Counted from the stretch's first letter, positions 8,691 to 18,427 are shown. The stretch: 64,000 bases of DNA from Pseudorhodobacter wandonensis (GCF_001202035.1 NZ_LGHT01000031.1:248001-312000); one strand, 5' to 3'. Notes: generated from the sequence alone by a model not told the origin. Program-made: numbers and translations.

Positions 8691-9014
8691 ATGATCCTAT
8701 ATGGAATCTCTACCTGCGACACCTGCAAAAAAGCCCTCAAAGCCCTAGAGGCCGCAGGCCACAGCCCTCAATTCCACGACGTCCGGGCCAACCCGTTGTC
8801 CGAGGCGGAAATTCTGGAATTCGTCACCGACTTTGGTGGCGCAATAATAAACCAGAAATCCACCACATGGCGCGGCGCGTCTGATTGGCTCAAAGCGTCA
8901 GAGCCGGATGAGCAGCTAAAACAGCAACCCACCCTGATGAAGCGCCCTGTCATTCGCAGCGACCAAGGCCTGACCTTGGGCTGGGATGAGGCCGTTCAGG
9001 CCAAATATCTCTGA
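8691..9014 (+). CDS. ArsC/Spx-family thioredoxin-fold protein (YffB-like)
   Basis: A 107-residue protein starting MILYGISTCDTCKKALKAL. It has the CxxC-type N-terminal motif (C9, C12) of the ArsC/Spx/YffB family and the late RPVIRSDQGLTLGW motif. A redox or reductase role is likely, but the length and sequence fit the YffB branch rather than a proven arsenate reductase, and it lies far from the arsenic operons at 43-47 kb. ATG at 8691 is supported by AGGGAG 6 bases upstream; the longer open frame from 8574 has no such site. Confidence 0.85.
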   Translation: MILYGISTCDTCKKALKALEAAGHSPQFHDVRANPLSEAEILEFVTDFGGAIINQKSTTWRGASDWLKASEPDEQLKQQPTLMKRPVIRSDQGLTLGWDEAVQAKYL

Positions 9015-9034
9015 CCACAACCCGTCGGCGTACC

Positions 9035-9055
9035 CGGCCCGCCCAAAGCGGGCCG
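9035..9055. terminator. Stem-loop between convergent genes
   Basis: CGGCCCGC and GCGGGCCG form an 8-bp perfect stem with a 5-base loop. It lies between the stop codons of the ArsC/Spx-like gene and the cold-shock gene. There is no T run, so intrinsic termination is only probable. Confidence 0.45.
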
Positions 9056-9074
9056 CCGCAGGCCAAGCAAGCCG

Positions 9075-9281
9075 TCAGAGAAGCCGCAAATCGCCGGCCG
9101 ATTCTTTGCCGTCGCGGCCAGATTGCATCTCATAGCCAATTTTCTGATTGTCGCTCAGCCCGGTCAAGCCGGCGCGCTCGACGGCTGAAATATGGACAAA
9201 AATGTCTTTTCCGCCGTTATCGGGTGCAATGAAACCATAGCCTTTAGTGCTGTTAAACCACTTTACGGTGCCGGTAGGCAT
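9075..9281 (-). CDS. CspA-family cold-shock protein
   Basis: A 68-residue single cold-shock domain protein. The RNA-binding motifs RNP1 (KGYGFI) and RNP2 (DIFVHIS) are intact, in [20 protein letters not shown] and the following strand. It binds single-stranded RNA/DNA as an RNA chaperone in the cytoplasm. ATG at 9281 has AAGGAG 8 bases upstream. About 150 bases of apparently non-coding leader lie upstream, long enough to hold a thermosensing 5' UTR as in other csp genes, but no fold was established. Confidence 0.95.
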   Translation of the reverse strand: MPTGTVKWFNSTKGYGFIAPDNGGKDIFVHISAVERAGLTGLSDNQKIGYEMQSGRDGKESAGDLRLL

Positions 9282-9429
9282 GCCGCGTCTCCTTCTTCGA
9301 TTCCCCCGCCAGCGACATGCCGCGGGACTGCGAGATCCGTGCTTTCCCAAGTGCCCGCTGCCCTAAGGTCAGGCTTTGGTTGGGAAACCTCCGATCACAG
9401 TTAAAATCATGCCGAATCGTAGAAGAAAA

Positions 9430-9996
9430 TCAAGATGCTTGTGCAAGACCGGCAATCCTGCGCTGCAACAGCCTGTCCAAAGACAGCAAGCCGCCGCCTT
9501 TTAGAACCAGAATGCTTAACAACAACGCCCATAACAGCCGCTGATCCCAAATCAACGCACCCGAGGCCCGATCAAAAACCGCGCCCAATGTGTCGCCCGA
9601 AACCCCGTGCCCATAGACATCAACGATGCTTTGCACCGTAACAAATCCGATCATCCCCAAGGCCGCAAGTCGCGTGAACAGCCCGATCACAATCAGCAAT
9701 GGCAGCAGAAATTCGGCCAGCGTTCCCGCCACAACGACCAGATAGTGAAGGGCCCCGAACCGGCTGAAATCATAGCCAAAGGCCTCGGTTGCCTGCGGAA
9801 AGATCTGGATATAGGCGCCGTCGGTTGGCATCAAAAAACCGGTCAACCCCGGCCCGATTTTGGTACTGGCCGAGGCCCAAAAATAAAACAATAGCACCGC
9901 AGCAAAAACCAGACGTGCAAGCAGTGGCAGCAGCAAGGTGCCAAGTTCGTCCAGCGCGGCTGCAACATGATTATATTTTGTAATCAAGGTGTTCAT
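9430..9996 (-). CDS. DoxX-family membrane protein of the bufferin operon
   Basis: A 188-residue protein with four hydrophobic segments typical of DoxX, including LLARLVFAAVLLFYFWAS and GTLAEFLLPLLIVIGLFTRL. It is the last of four genes in the operon of precursor, MNIO enzyme, DUF2063 protein and DoxX protein. DoxX proteins recur in such clusters, where a membrane redox or quinone-linked role is suspected; no catalytic motif proves it here. ATG at 9996 overlaps the TGA of the DUF2063 gene (ATGA), so translation is coupled; an ATG two codons upstream is less likely. Confidence 0.85.
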   Translation of the reverse strand: MNTLITKYNHVAAALDELGTLLLPLLARLVFAAVLLFYFWASASTKIGPGLTGFLMPTDGAYIQIFPQATEAFGYDFSRFGALHYLVVVAGTLAEFLLPLLIVIGLFTRLAALGMIGFVTVQSIVDVYGHGVSGDTLGAVFDRASGALIWDQRLLWALLLSILVLKGGGLLSLDRLLQRRIAGLAQAS

Positions 9997-10733
9997 CCGC
10001 AATCCTCATCCAATCCGGTTATCGCGCCGCCCTGTATCAGCAGGCCAAGCAGCGCCGTTATGTCAAAATTTTCCCCCGCCTGTTCAAGCGCTTGTCCAAC
10101 TGTAGTTCCGGCGTGTAGGGCCGCTATGACATCCGCCCCCTGTGGCGGCAAAAGATGTGGCACGGCGTCAAAACCGGGGCGCAGAACCAGCGCCGATTCA
10201 GGTCGCATTTGGGGCGCCGCGCCGCCACTGGTATTGGCCTGCCAGATCGACCAAACCGGATACTTTGACGCAACCCAGCGCAGGGCCGGTGCCAGATGCA
10301 GTCGCGCCGCCATGAATCGTTCCGGCGCCAAGGCAGCCAAAGTTTCGGCCGCAATCGGGGCAGCATCGGCTGCATGATAGGCTTCGCGCAGCGCAAATTC
10401 GAGCCGCGCCACGTCGGGCAAATAGGGCAGATTCGCAAGCGGCGGGAAATCTGCCAAAAAATTAGGCATCTCAGCGCCGTAGAACATCATCAGCCGCGAC
10501 TTCGGCGGATGCTGACGCAAAAACGCGCCCGCAAGCGCCTTGAAATAGGTTTCGCCCAGCAGCTTTTGCAACACGGGAAAGCCTTGCTCCAAGGCCTCGA
10601 TCAAACTGCCCGCGACATTATTGCGATAGACCGAAAAGCGCCGCCCCGCAGGGCGCCCCTCCGCATCTATCAGCCCTGTCGGCACAGCCAGATCGGGGTC
10701 GAGCAGGGCTTGGGTGAACGCCGATTCCTTCAT
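9993..10733 (-). CDS. DUF2063 (HvfC/BufC-type) partner protein
   Basis: A 246-residue cytosolic protein. The N-terminal DUF2063 domain (about residues 6-100) shows [29 protein letters not shown] and [21 protein letters not shown]. Proteins of this type accompany DUF692/MNIO enzymes and are thought to present the precursor peptide to the enzyme. The gene overlaps the end of the MNIO gene by 4 bases and the start of the DoxX gene by 4 bases, as expected for subunits made in fixed ratio. Confidence 0.88.
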   Translation of the reverse strand: MKESAFTQALLDPDLAVPTGLIDAEGRPAGRRFSVYRNNVAGSLIEALEQGFPVLQKLLGETYFKALAGAFLRQHPPKSRLMMFYGAEMPNFLADFPPLANLPYLPDVARLEFALREAYHAADAAPIAAETLAALAPERFMAARLHLAPALRWVASKYPVWSIWQANTSGGAAPQMRPESALVLRPGFDAVPHLLPPQGADVIAALHAGTTVGQALEQAGENFDITALLGLLIQGGAITGLDEDCG

Positions 10734-11578
10734 GCCGCAGGCACCAGAATGCGGGCGGCCCGCGCTGCCTCGGCCGCCAAAACAGGCCAGTCGGGGACAT
10801 CATTGTCCCATTCGATCAGCGTCGGCAGCGGCCCCGCGCGGCCAATCAGCCCGGCATATAACTGCCAAACCGGATCGACCACCTCGCAGCCGTGGCTATC
10901 AATCAGCAAGGGCGCGCCATGGTCATCCATATCGGCAAAATGCCCGCCAAGATGCACCTCTCCGACCAATTCAACAGGAAAATCAGCCAGATACGCCTCG
11001 GCATCAAAATCCAGATTGGTGGCCGAGACATAGACATTATTCACATCAAGCAGCAGCCCGCAGCCGGTGCGCGTGGCCACTTCGCGCAAGAACTCAACCT
11101 CGGCCAGATCGGCATCCTGAAATGCCAGATACGAGGACGGATTCTCCAGCAGCATGCGCCTTCCCAACACCTCTTGCACGCGGTCGATATGATCGGCCAC
11201 CCGTGCCACCGTGGCCGCCGTATAGGGCAGGGGCAACAGATCATTCAGAAACGTGTCATCATGGCTGGACCATGCCAGATGTTCGGAAAAGCTCGCCGGT
11301 TTCAGCCAGTCGCACAAATGCTTCAACCGCGCCAGATGGCCCTCATCCAAGCCACCTTCGCCGCCGATCGAAAGCCCGACACCATGCACCGAAATGGCAA
11401 AACGTTCGGCCAGATGCCGCAACTGCGCCAAAGGCCTGCCGCCATCGCCCATATAGTTTTCGGCGTGAATTTCCAGCCACTCTACCGGTGCCGGATTTTC
11501 CAGAATATCTTTGAAATGCTGGGGCTTATAGCCAACGCCGGGCCGGGCGGGCAAATGCTGTGCGGCGGAATCGAACAT
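10730..11578 (-). CDS. bufB: MNIO (DUF692) multinuclear iron oxidase, BufB type
   Basis: A 282-residue TIM-barrel enzyme of the DUF692 family. Likely iron-ligand motifs are visible: [43 protein letters not shown] and GEVHLGGH. Family members bind two or three iron ions and oxidise cysteine side chains in peptides, for example to oxazolone/thioamide in methanobactin or thiooxazole in bufferins. The substrate here is inferred to be the adjacent Cys-containing precursor. ATG at 11578 has AAAGGAG 7 bases upstream; the longer frame to 11617 would run into the intergenic hairpin. Confidence 0.93.
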   Translation of the reverse strand: MFDSAAQHLPARPGVGYKPQHFKDILENPAPVEWLEIHAENYMGDGGRPLAQLRHLAERFAISVHGVGLSIGGEGGLDEGHLARLKHLCDWLKPASFSEHLAWSSHDDTFLNDLLPLPYTAATVARVADHIDRVQEVLGRRMLLENPSSYLAFQDADLAEVEFLREVATRTGCGLLLDVNNVYVSATNLDFDAEAYLADFPVELVGEVHLGGHFADMDDHGAPLLIDSHGCEVVDPVWQLYAGLIGRAGPLPTLIEWDNDVPDWPVLAAEAARAARILVPAA

Positions 11579-11599
11579 GCTCGCTCCTTTTGCAAAGAA

Positions 11600-11631
11600 A
11601 AGGGCCCCCCGCCGCATCGGGCAGGGGGCCG
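11600..11631 (-). terminator. Hairpin between precursor and enzyme genes (attenuator)
   Basis: On the minus strand, GGCCCCCT and GGGGGGCC with inner GCC/GGC pairs form a strong stem followed by CTTTTCTTT. It lies between the stop of the precursor gene (11639) and the ribosome-binding site of bufB. As a leaky terminator or a 3' stabiliser it would give more precursor than enzyme mRNA, as is common in RiPP operons. Confidence 0.65.
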
Positions 11632-11638
11632 GTGGTGG

Positions 11639-11929
11639 TTAGCCAGCCATGTCGCGCTCAAGCGGCTCAAGGCTGCCCATGCGGCCTTCGGGCAGTTCCA
11701 TCGTGGTGCATGTGCCGGTTGGAACCAGCGACCAGGCGTTGCCCTGATAGTCAACTTTCGACGTGCCTGCGCAGGTGGTGCCAGGACCGGCCGCGCAATC
11801 ATTCTTGCCAGCCAAAGCGACGCCAAAGCATTTTTCCTTGGCATCCTGTGCCGCAGCAGGCATCGCCGCTGCCGACAACGCCGCCGCCAATGCGCCAGCA
11901 ACAACCAGTGTTTTTGAATTGATAGACAT
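11639..11929 (-). CDS. bufA: Bufferin-type precursor (DUF2282, BufA1-like), secreted Cys-containing RiPP
   Basis: A 96-residue protein with a Sec signal peptide ([20 protein letters not shown], cleavage after AAAQ or near it). A short mature part holds four cysteines in [23 protein letters not shown] and PTGTCTT. This spacing matches the DUF2282 bufferin precursors as I recall them; in Caulobacter such proteins are modified on Cys, exported to the periplasm and bind copper. Here the MNIO enzyme, its DUF2063 partner and a DoxX protein follow in the same operon. AAGGGGAG precedes the ATG by about 5 bases. Metal specificity is inferred from the family. Confidence 0.9.
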   Translation of the reverse strand: MSINSKTLVVAGALAAALSAAAMPAAAQDAKEKCFGVALAGKNDCAAGPGTTCAGTSKVDYQGNAWSLVPTGTCTTMELPEGRMGSLEPLERDMAG

Positions 11930-12085
11930 TTTCTTCTCCCCTTGGGCAATTTCGTTTCATCGCAGTGTCGCGATACAGTAACCCTAGCCTGCCGCCGCAA
12001 TCACAGACCAATAACAGCCGCGTGTCCAACGCGGGCGTGACCTATTGTAACATAGCGGGGCATCTGGCGCAGGGGGAAAAGGCCA

Positions 12086-12114
12086 TAAAAAAAGCACCGG
12101 AACCCCGGCGCTTT
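12086..12114 (-). terminator. Rho-independent terminator of thrS
   Basis: On the minus strand, AAGCGCCGG and CCGGTGCTT pair around a short GGTT loop (one G-T pair) and are followed by a run of T. It lies 22 bases after the thrS stop and insulates thrS from the bufferin operon, whose promoter should lie between here and 11929. Confidence 0.85.
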
Positions 12115-12136
12115 TCTCTGTTTTTCAACGGTTTGG

Positions 12137-14083
12137 TTATTTCAGGTCAGGGGCCGTTGCCTCATCCGCCAAAATCCGGGTAATCGCATCAAGGCTTTCC
12201 GAAATGGTTTTTGTTTCACCCAGGCGGCGCACGGAAACCGTTTTTTCTTCGACCTCACGCATACCGACGGCCAAGATCACCGGCACTTTACCAACCGAAT
12301 GCTCACGGATCTTATAGTTGATCTTCTCATTCCGCAGATCCACCTCGGCCCGCACGCCGACAGCGTTCAGCGCGGCGGCCACCTCCATCGCGTAATCATC
12401 GGCATCCGACACAATCGCCGCCACGACAACCTGACGCGGTGCGATCCAGAACGGCAGCTTGCCTTCGTGGGATTCGATCAGAATGCCGATAAACCGTTCA
12501 AACGAGCCAAGGCAGGCACGGTGCAGCATATAAGGCGTGTGCTTTGCGCCATCCTCGCCAATATAGTTTGCGCCAAGACGGGCTGGAATATTCGGGTCCA
12601 ACTGCAAGGTGCCACATTGCCAATCGCGGCCAATCGCATCGGTCAGCACGAATTCCAGTTTGGGGGCATAAAATGCACCTTCGCCGGGGAACAGCTCAAA
12701 CTCGCAGCCGGCGGCGTTGCAGGCATTGGCAAGTGCTGTCTCCATCAAGTCCCAGCTGGCATCCGAGCCCACGCGCTTTTCTGGCCGCGTTGACAGTTTG
12801 ACCCGCCATTTGTCAAAGCCCAGATCGGCATAGACCTTGGACAGAAACTCGATGAATTTCTTGGTTTCCGCTTCGATCTGGTCCTCGCGGCAGAAAATAT
12901 GCCCGTCATCCTGGGTAAAGCCGCGCACCCGCATGATGCCATGCAACGCACCGCTTGGCTCGTACCGGTTGCAAGACCCGAATTCGGCCATGCGCAAAGG
13001 CAGGTCGCGGTAAGATTTAAGCCCGACGTTGAAAATCTGCACATGGCAGGGGCAGTTCATCGGTTTCAGCGCATTGATGGTTTTTTCGCGGGCGTGGTCT
13101 TCATCCACCTCCACGATAAACATGTTTTCCTGATAGCTTTCCCAATGGCCCGAGGCTTCCCACAGCTTGCGGCTAACCACTTGCGGGGTGTTCACCTCGA
13201 CATAGCCATCCGCGCGCTGGCGGCGGCGCATGTAATCTTGCAATTCGGTATAGATCGTCCAGCCGTTCGGATGCCAGAAAATCTGGCCGGGGGCCTCTTC
13301 TTGCATGTGGAACAGGTTCATTTCACGGCCCAACTTTCGGTGGTCGCGCTTGGCCGCCTCTTCCAGCATGGTCAGATGCGCCTTCAGGTCGTCGCGGTTC
13401 TTGAACGCCACGCCGTAAATCCGCTGCAACATCGGGCGGCTGCTGTCGCCGCGCCAATAGGCACCGGCCACCGACATCAGCTTGAACCCATCCGCGGGCA
13501 ATTGGCCTGTGTGCTGCAAATGCGGGCCACGGCACAGGTCTTGCCAATCGCCGTGCCAGTACATGCGCAGGTCTTCGTTGCCGGGGATGCTGTTAATCAG
13601 CTCAACCTTATAGGGTTCGCCCTTGGCCTCATAATGCGCGATGGCGCGGGCGCGGTCCCACACCTCGGTGCGAACAGGGTCGCGCAAGTTGATGATTTGT
13701 TTCATCTTTGCTTCGATCGCGCCAAGGTCTTCGGGGGTAAAAGGTTCCACGCGGTCAAAATCGTAATACCAGCCGTCTTTGATAACGGGGCCAATCGTGA
13801 CCTTTACGTCAGGCCACAGCTCTTGCACCGCGCGCGCCATCACATGCGCAAGGTCGTGGCGGATCAGTTCCAGCGCGGGCGCGTCATCGGCCAAAGTGTT
13901 CAGGGCAATCGTGGCATCCGTCATAATCGGCCACTGCATATCAAAATGCGCGCCGTTCACCGTGGCGCTGATGGCCTTTTTGGCAAGGCTGACGGCAATG
14001 CTGGCCGCGACTTCGGCAGGGGTAACGCCCGCGTCAAAGCTGCGAATATTGCCATCGGGAAAGGTAAGGGAAATCTGGGCCAT
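12137..14083 (-). CDS. thrS: Threonyl-tRNA synthetase
   Basis: A 648-residue class II aminoacyl-tRNA synthetase with the full ThrRS layout. An N-terminal TGS domain (about residues 1-60) is followed by the editing/SAD domain with [11 protein letters not shown] and a zinc-binding Cys in the active site. The catalytic core has motif 2 ([29 protein letters not shown], near residues 360-390) and motif 3 ([12 protein letters not shown]), and an anticodon-binding domain closes the protein. It charges tRNA-Thr in the cytoplasm. ATG at 14083 is preferred since GAGGAGG lies 8-9 bases upstream; the GTG at 14092 overlaps that site. Confidence 0.97.
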   Translation of the reverse strand: MAQISLTFPDGNIRSFDAGVTPAEVAASIAVSLAKKAISATVNGAHFDMQWPIMTDATIALNTLADDAPALELIRHDLAHVMARAVQELWPDVKVTIGPVIKDGWYYDFDRVEPFTPEDLGAIEAKMKQIINLRDPVRTEVWDRARAIAHYEAKGEPYKVELINSIPGNEDLRMYWHGDWQDLCRGPHLQHTGQLPADGFKLMSVAGAYWRGDSSRPMLQRIYGVAFKNRDDLKAHLTMLEEAAKRDHRKLGREMNLFHMQEEAPGQIFWHPNGWTIYTELQDYMRRRQRADGYVEVNTPQVVSRKLWEASGHWESYQENMFIVEVDEDHAREKTINALKPMNCPCHVQIFNVGLKSYRDLPLRMAEFGSCNRYEPSGALHGIMRVRGFTQDDGHIFCREDQIEAETKKFIEFLSKVYADLGFDKWRVKLSTRPEKRVGSDASWDLMETALANACNAAGCEFELFPGEGAFYAPKLEFVLTDAIGRDWQCGTLQLDPNIPARLGANYIGEDGAKHTPYMLHRACLGSFERFIGILIESHEGKLPFWIAPRQVVVAAIVSDADDYAMEVAAALNAVGVRAEVDLRNEKINYKIREHSVGKVPVILAVGMREVEEKTVSVRRLGETKTISESLDAITRILADEATAPDLK

Positions 14084-14280
14084 CTGGGCCACCTCCTCGG
14101 TTTGGCGCCCACGATGCGCCCGGTTGCGGGTTTATGTCGGCCCGATATGCTTGTGCATTGGAAAAAAGTCAACCGCCCCCGACTTTCCGTCAAAAATCCA
14201 GATTTTCGGGCGAAAAGCCGCAGGCGGCTTGGCCCTGTCGCGGCAACGGTCTATAGCTGGGGCAAGTACAGGGGGGCAGC

Positions 14281-15030
14281 ATGCAAACCAAAACCTTTAC
14301 AACGGCCCAAGGCCGCGAAATCGCCTATCATTTCACCGCAGGGCAGGGGCCGGGCGTGGTGTTTCTTGGCGGCTTCAAATCGGATATGCAGGGCACCAAG
14401 GCGCTGTTTCTGCAAGACTGGGCAGCGGCCAATAACCGCGCCTTTTTGCGGTTTGATTACTCCGGCCACGGTCAATCCTCGGGTGACTTTCTGGATGGCG
14501 CGATCGGCGATTGGTTTGAGGATGCGCTGGCCGCGATCACCACGCTGACCACCGGCCCGCAAATCCTTGTCGGTTCCTCGATGGGCGGCTGGATTTCCTT
14601 GCTGGTCGCCCTCGCCATTCCTGACCGTGTCGCTGGCCTGATAGGCATCGCCGCCGCCCCCGATTTCACCGAAGACAGCATGTGGGCCAGTTTCACCGAA
14701 GCGCAAAAGGCTGATCTGGCCGCGGGGCAGGTGGCACTGCCCTCGGATTACGCGGATGAACCCTATATCATCACCAAACGCCTGATTGACGAAGGCCGCA
14801 ACCGCCTTGTCTTGCGCAGCCCGCTGCATCTGCCGTTTCCGGTGCGCCTGTTGCAAGGCACGGATGACACGGATGTGCCGCCCGCAGTGGCCCTTCGCCT
14901 GCTTGATCACGCGCAAAGCCCCGATTTGCGCCTGACGTTGGTCAAAGGCGCCGATCACCGCTTTTCAACGCCCGAGTGCCTTGCGCTGATCGCCTTGGCG
15001 CTGGCCGAAATGCCCAAAGGCGCCGGATAG
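14281..15030 (+). CDS. Alpha/beta hydrolase (serine esterase/thioesterase type)
   Basis: A 249-residue single-domain alpha/beta hydrolase with an intact catalytic triad. The nucleophile Ser lies in VGSSMGGW, Asp in GTDDTDVPP, and His in KGADHRFS near the C-terminus; GGFKSDM probably supplies the oxyanion hole. It has no signal peptide, so it is cytosolic. The sequence resembles the ABHD10-like deacylase/thioesterase group, but the substrate cannot be assigned. It stands alone on the plus strand and ends at a terminator shared with phaZ. Confidence 0.85.
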   Translation: MQTKTFTTAQGREIAYHFTAGQGPGVVFLGGFKSDMQGTKALFLQDWAAANNRAFLRFDYSGHGQSSGDFLDGAIGDWFEDALAAITTLTTGPQILVGSSMGGWISLLVALAIPDRVAGLIGIAAAPDFTEDSMWASFTEAQKADLAAGQVALPSDYADEPYIITKRLIDEGRNRLVLRSPLHLPFPVRLLQGTDDTDVPPAVALRLLDHAQSPDLRLTLVKGADHRFSTPECLALIALALAEMPKGAG

Positions 15031-15100
15031 GTAGGGGCGGCAAGGCAATTCGCCGTGGGTTACGCCTCTTTGCTGCGCTCGGTTTTACCCTTGATCCAAT

Positions 15101-15137
15101 AAAAAAGGCCCCCGGCATTCCCTGCCGGGGGCCTTTT
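15101..15137. terminator. Bidirectional Rho-independent terminator
   Basis: AAAAGGCCCCCGGCA and TGCCGGGGGCCTTTT form a long perfect stem with a short loop, with A and T tracts on both sides. It lies between the convergent hydrolase and phaZ genes and can terminate both. Confidence 0.9.
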
Positions 15138-15154
15138 CAGATCTGGTTCAATGC

Positions 15155-16456
15155 TTACGAAGCTACCTGCGCATTCGTATTGGCCACTTTCTTTGCCACG
15201 GTTTTTTCCGAATCGGCGGGGGTGTCGCCCGAATTGGCATCAATGAATGCCAACACCAAAGGCCGGATGTTCAAACGCCAGCTTTTGCCCGCGAAAATCC
15301 CGTAATGGCCTGCGTCTGGCTCCAGGTGGCTGGCTTTCTTGCTGTCAGGCAGGCCCGTGCACAATGCCAAGGCCGCAATACACTGGCCGGGGGCCGAAAT
15401 ATCGTCATTCGTGCCTTCAACGGTTTTCACGGCGACTCGGGTAATCGCGCCAATATCGACTTTCTTGCCCTTGATCGTAAATTCATTCTTCGCAATTTCA
15501 CGATTCTTGAAAATCCGCTCGACTGTCGAAAGATAAAATTCGGCGGGCATATCCATCACAGCCAGATATTCATCATAGAACCGGTTATGCGCATCATGGT
15601 CCGATGCCTGGCCCCGCGCCACGCGCAAGATCTGCTCTTGAAAGGCTTTGCCATGACGCTCGGCATTCATCGAAATAAAGCTTTGCAGCTGCAACAACCC
15701 CGGATAGACCAACCGCCCCGCGCCAGGATACATATAGCCGACGCGCTGAATGGCGGTTTGTTCCAACTGGCCCATTGTGACGCGGCGGCCAAAATCGGTC
15801 ACTTCGGTTGCTGCGGCATCCGGGTCTACCGGCCCGCCGATCAGCGTCAGGCTGCGCGGCTGTGCGTCAGGGTCTTCGGCGGCCAGATAGGCCGTGGCGG
15901 CCAGCGCCAAAGGCACAGGCTGACAAACTGCGATAACATGTGTGTCCGGCCCCAATTCACGCATGAAATCAGTCAGGTACAGCGTGTAATCCTCAACATC
16001 GAACTTGCCTGCCGAAACCGGAATTTCGCGCGCATTGTGCCAATCCGTCACGTAAACATCACAGTCGGGCAATAGGCTGGTCACAGTCGAGCGGACCAAC
16101 GTAGCATAATGGCCCGACATCGGCGCAATCAGCAAAACCTTGCGTTTCATCGGCGCACGGCGGCGGACAAAGAAATGGATCAAATTGCCAAACGGCCGTT
16201 CGACCACTTTCTTCACATCGACCAAATGGTCCTGGCCTTCGGGGCCGGGGATCGAGCGAATGCCCCAATCGGGTTTATCGACCATACGCGCGAATGTGCG
16301 CTCGGTCACTTCACCCCAAGCGGCGGTCAATTTGATCATCGGGTTCATGGAAAGGCCAAACGCAGGGTAGGACGCCATAGCCCGCGCAGTAGCACCCAAC
16401 CATTCATTTGTGTTGCGGGCACTTTCCATAAGGTCGTAGGTCATCATATACTTCAT
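15155..16456 (-). CDS. phaZ: Intracellular polyhydroxybutyrate depolymerase
   Basis: A 433-residue intracellular PHA depolymerase starting MKYMMTYDLMESARNTNEWL. The catalytic nucleophile is a Cys in the lipase-box-like VCQPVPLALA, with Asp in the GTNDDISAPGQC region and His in PDAGHYGIFAGK. It mobilises stored polyhydroxybutyrate granules to hydroxybutyrate. GGAG lies 5 bases before the ATG at 16456; the open extension to 16498 has no such site. It is divergent from phaC, and the 103-base gap between them holds a putative PhaR box. Confidence 0.93.
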   Translation of the reverse strand: MKYMMTYDLMESARNTNEWLGATARAMASYPAFGLSMNPMIKLTAAWGEVTERTFARMVDKPDWGIRSIPGPEGQDHLVDVKKVVERPFGNLIHFFVRRRAPMKRKVLLIAPMSGHYATLVRSTVTSLLPDCDVYVTDWHNAREIPVSAGKFDVEDYTLYLTDFMRELGPDTHVIAVCQPVPLALAATAYLAAEDPDAQPRSLTLIGGPVDPDAAATEVTDFGRRVTMGQLEQTAIQRVGYMYPGAGRLVYPGLLQLQSFISMNAERHGKAFQEQILRVARGQASDHDAHNRFYDEYLAVMDMPAEFYLSTVERIFKNREIAKNEFTIKGKKVDIGAITRVAVKTVEGTNDDISAPGQCIAALALCTGLPDSKKASHLEPDAGHYGIFAGKSWRLNIRPLVLAFIDANSGDTPADSEKTVAKKVANTNAQVAS

Positions 16457-16524
16457 GTCAGCTCCAAAGCCATTTGGGGTGCGGCGTAAGGGTCGCATTC
16501 CGATTTCGAATTACGACGGGTATG

Positions 16525-16535
16525 CTGCATTGCAG
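16525..16535. promoter_or_regulatory. Putative PhaR operator in the phaZ-phaC gap
   Basis: CTGCATTGCAG fits the CTGC-N3-GCAG pattern I recall for PhaR binding in Paracoccus. It lies 25 bases before the phaC start and 69 bases before the phaZ start, so it could control both. Confidence 0.6.
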
Positions 16536-16559
16536 CGAATATAGGGGGGAAAGATTAAT

Positions 16560-18383
16560 ATGGCAACAACTCAGAATGAAGGCGAAGAACGTCTGGCACG
16601 TTTGAACGCAAATCTTCAAAAGGTTGAGGAATTGTCCAAACGTCTGACCATGGCACTCGCGCAGCGTAAAGAGGCCGATCCCGCATTGTCTGGCCCAAGC
16701 GAGGATGTTTATCTGAAGGCCGCGACGGCCTATGTCGCCGAGATGATGCAAAACCCCTCCAAACTTATCGAAAATCAGGTCAGCTACTGGGGCAAGACCC
16801 TAAAGCATTACGTCGATGCACAGCATGTCCTTCTTAAGGGCGAAATTAAGGCGCCGGCCGATCCGACCCCGAAAGACCGTCGTTTTTCCAACCCCCTGTG
16901 GGAAGAACACCCCTTTTTCAACTATCTCAAACAGCAATATCTGCTGAACTCGGAAATGATCGCCAATACCGTCGAAGGTCTCGACCATATCGACCCCGCC
17001 GATAAAAAGCGGGTCGAGTATTTTACCCGCCAGATCGTCGATATGCTCTCGCCAACCAATTTCCTTGGCACCAACCCCGATGCGCTGGAAAAAGCGGTGG
17101 CGACCGATGGCGAAAGCCTTGTTGCGGGGCTTGAAAACCTCGTGCGCGATATCGAAAGCAATCAGGGCGACCTGCTGGTCACATTGGCCGACAAACAGGC
17201 CTTCAAAGTCGGCGAAAACATCGCCACCACACCCGGCGCCGTTGTCTATCGCAACAAGATGATGGAGCTGATCCAATACAGCCCGACCACCGAAAAGGTG
17301 CATGACATCCCGCTGGTCATGTTTCCGCCATGGATCAACAAATTCTATATCCTCGATCTGAAACCCCAGAACAGCCTGATCAAATGGATCGTCGATCAGG
17401 GCTTTACGCTGTTCGTGGTGTCTTGGGTCAACCCCGATGCCAGCTATGCCGATGTCGGCATGGATGATTACATCCGCGATGGCTATCTGCGCGCAATGGC
17501 CGAGGCGCGGCGGATCTGCGGTACCAAGCAGATCAACGCTGTCGGCTATTGCATTGCAGGCACCACGCTGTCGCTGACACTGGGGCATCTGGCCAAAGCG
17601 GGCGATAAAACCGTCAAATCCGCTACATTCTTTACCACCCTGACCGACTTCTCCGATCAGGGCGAGGTGGGCGTTTTTCTGAACGACGATTTCGTTGATG
17701 GCATCGAACGGCAAGTGGCGGTGGACGGAATTCTCAGCAAATCCTTCATGTCGCGCACCTTCTCCTTCCTGCGCTCGAACGACCTGATCTACCAGCCTGC
17801 CATCAAAAGCTACATGATGGGCGAGGCCCCGCCGGCCTTTGACCTGCTGTTCTGGAACGGTGACGGCACCAACCTTCCGGCCAAGATGTCGGTCGAATAC
17901 CTGCGCGGCCTGTGCCAAGCCGACGGCCTCGCGCGCGGCGTATTTCCGGTCTTTGGCGAGCCTGTCAGCCTGTCAGACATCAAAGTGCCGGTCTGCGCCA
18001 TCGCATGCGAAACCGACCACATCGCCGCGTGGAAAAGCAGCTACAACGGCATCAAGCAGTTTGGCTCCAAGGACAAAACCTTCCTCATGGCGCAATCGGG
18101 CCATATCGCAGGCATCGTCAACCCGCCGACCAAGCAGAAATACGGCTATTACACCAATGAGTCGCCGATGACGACGCCCGAGGAGTTTATGGACGGCGCT
18201 ACCTTTCATAAGGTCAGCTGGTGGCCACGTTGGGGCGAATGGCTGGCCGAACAATCGGGAAAAATGGTCGCAGCCCGCGATCCGGGTGGCCCCGAGAACC
18301 CCGTTCTTGCCCCGGCCCCCGGCACCTATGTCAGCGCCACTCCCGGCCAAAAGCCGGAAACATCAACAGAGTCAGTGACCTAG
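16560..18383 (+). CDS. phaC: Class I poly(3-hydroxyalkanoate) synthase
   Basis: A 607-residue class I PHA polymerase. The N-terminal PhaC domain (about residues 100-270) precedes an alpha/beta-hydrolase core with catalytic Cys331 in GYCIAGT, Asp486 in CETDHIAAW and His515 in SGHIAGIVNPP. It polymerises (R)-3-hydroxybutyryl-CoA into granule polymer. No phaA or phaB is in view, so monomer supply is encoded elsewhere. The phasin gene follows 139 bases downstream, but it has its own putative PhaR boxes and so probably its own promoter. Confidence 0.97.
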   Translation: MATTQNEGEERLARLNANLQKVEELSKRLTMALAQRKEADPALSGPSEDVYLKAATAYVAEMMQNPSKLIENQVSYWGKTLKHYVDAQHVLLKGEIKAPADPTPKDRRFSNPLWEEHPFFNYLKQQYLLNSEMIANTVEGLDHIDPADKKRVEYFTRQIVDMLSPTNFLGTNPDALEKAVATDGESLVAGLENLVRDIESNQGDLLVTLADKQAFKVGENIATTPGAVVYRNKMMELIQYSPTTEKVHDIPLVMFPPWINKFYILDLKPQNSLIKWIVDQGFTLFVVSWVNPDASYADVGMDDYIRDGYLRAMAEARRICGTKQINAVGYCIAGTTLSLTLGHLAKAGDKTVKSATFFTTLTDFSDQGEVGVFLNDDFVDGIERQVAVDGILSKSFMSRTFSFLRSNDLIYQPAIKSYMMGEAPPAFDLLFWNGDGTNLPAKMSVEYLRGLCQADGLARGVFPVFGEPVSLSDIKVPVCAIACETDHIAAWKSSYNGIKQFGSKDKTFLMAQSGHIAGIVNPPTKQKYGYYTNESPMTTPEEFMDGATFHKVSWWPRWGEWLAEQSGKMVAARDPGGPENPVLAPAPGTYVSATPGQKPETSTESVT

Positions 18384-18427
18384 GGGCAGCTTAAAGGTTT
18401 TTCCTTGCTACGTTGTAAAAAATCATG

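Noticed and set aside
12899-14548. A 549-codon open frame on the plus strand opposite thrS
   Set aside because: It is the antisense shadow of a clear threonyl-tRNA synthetase; it has no recognisable domain and low-complexity His/Arg-rich content.
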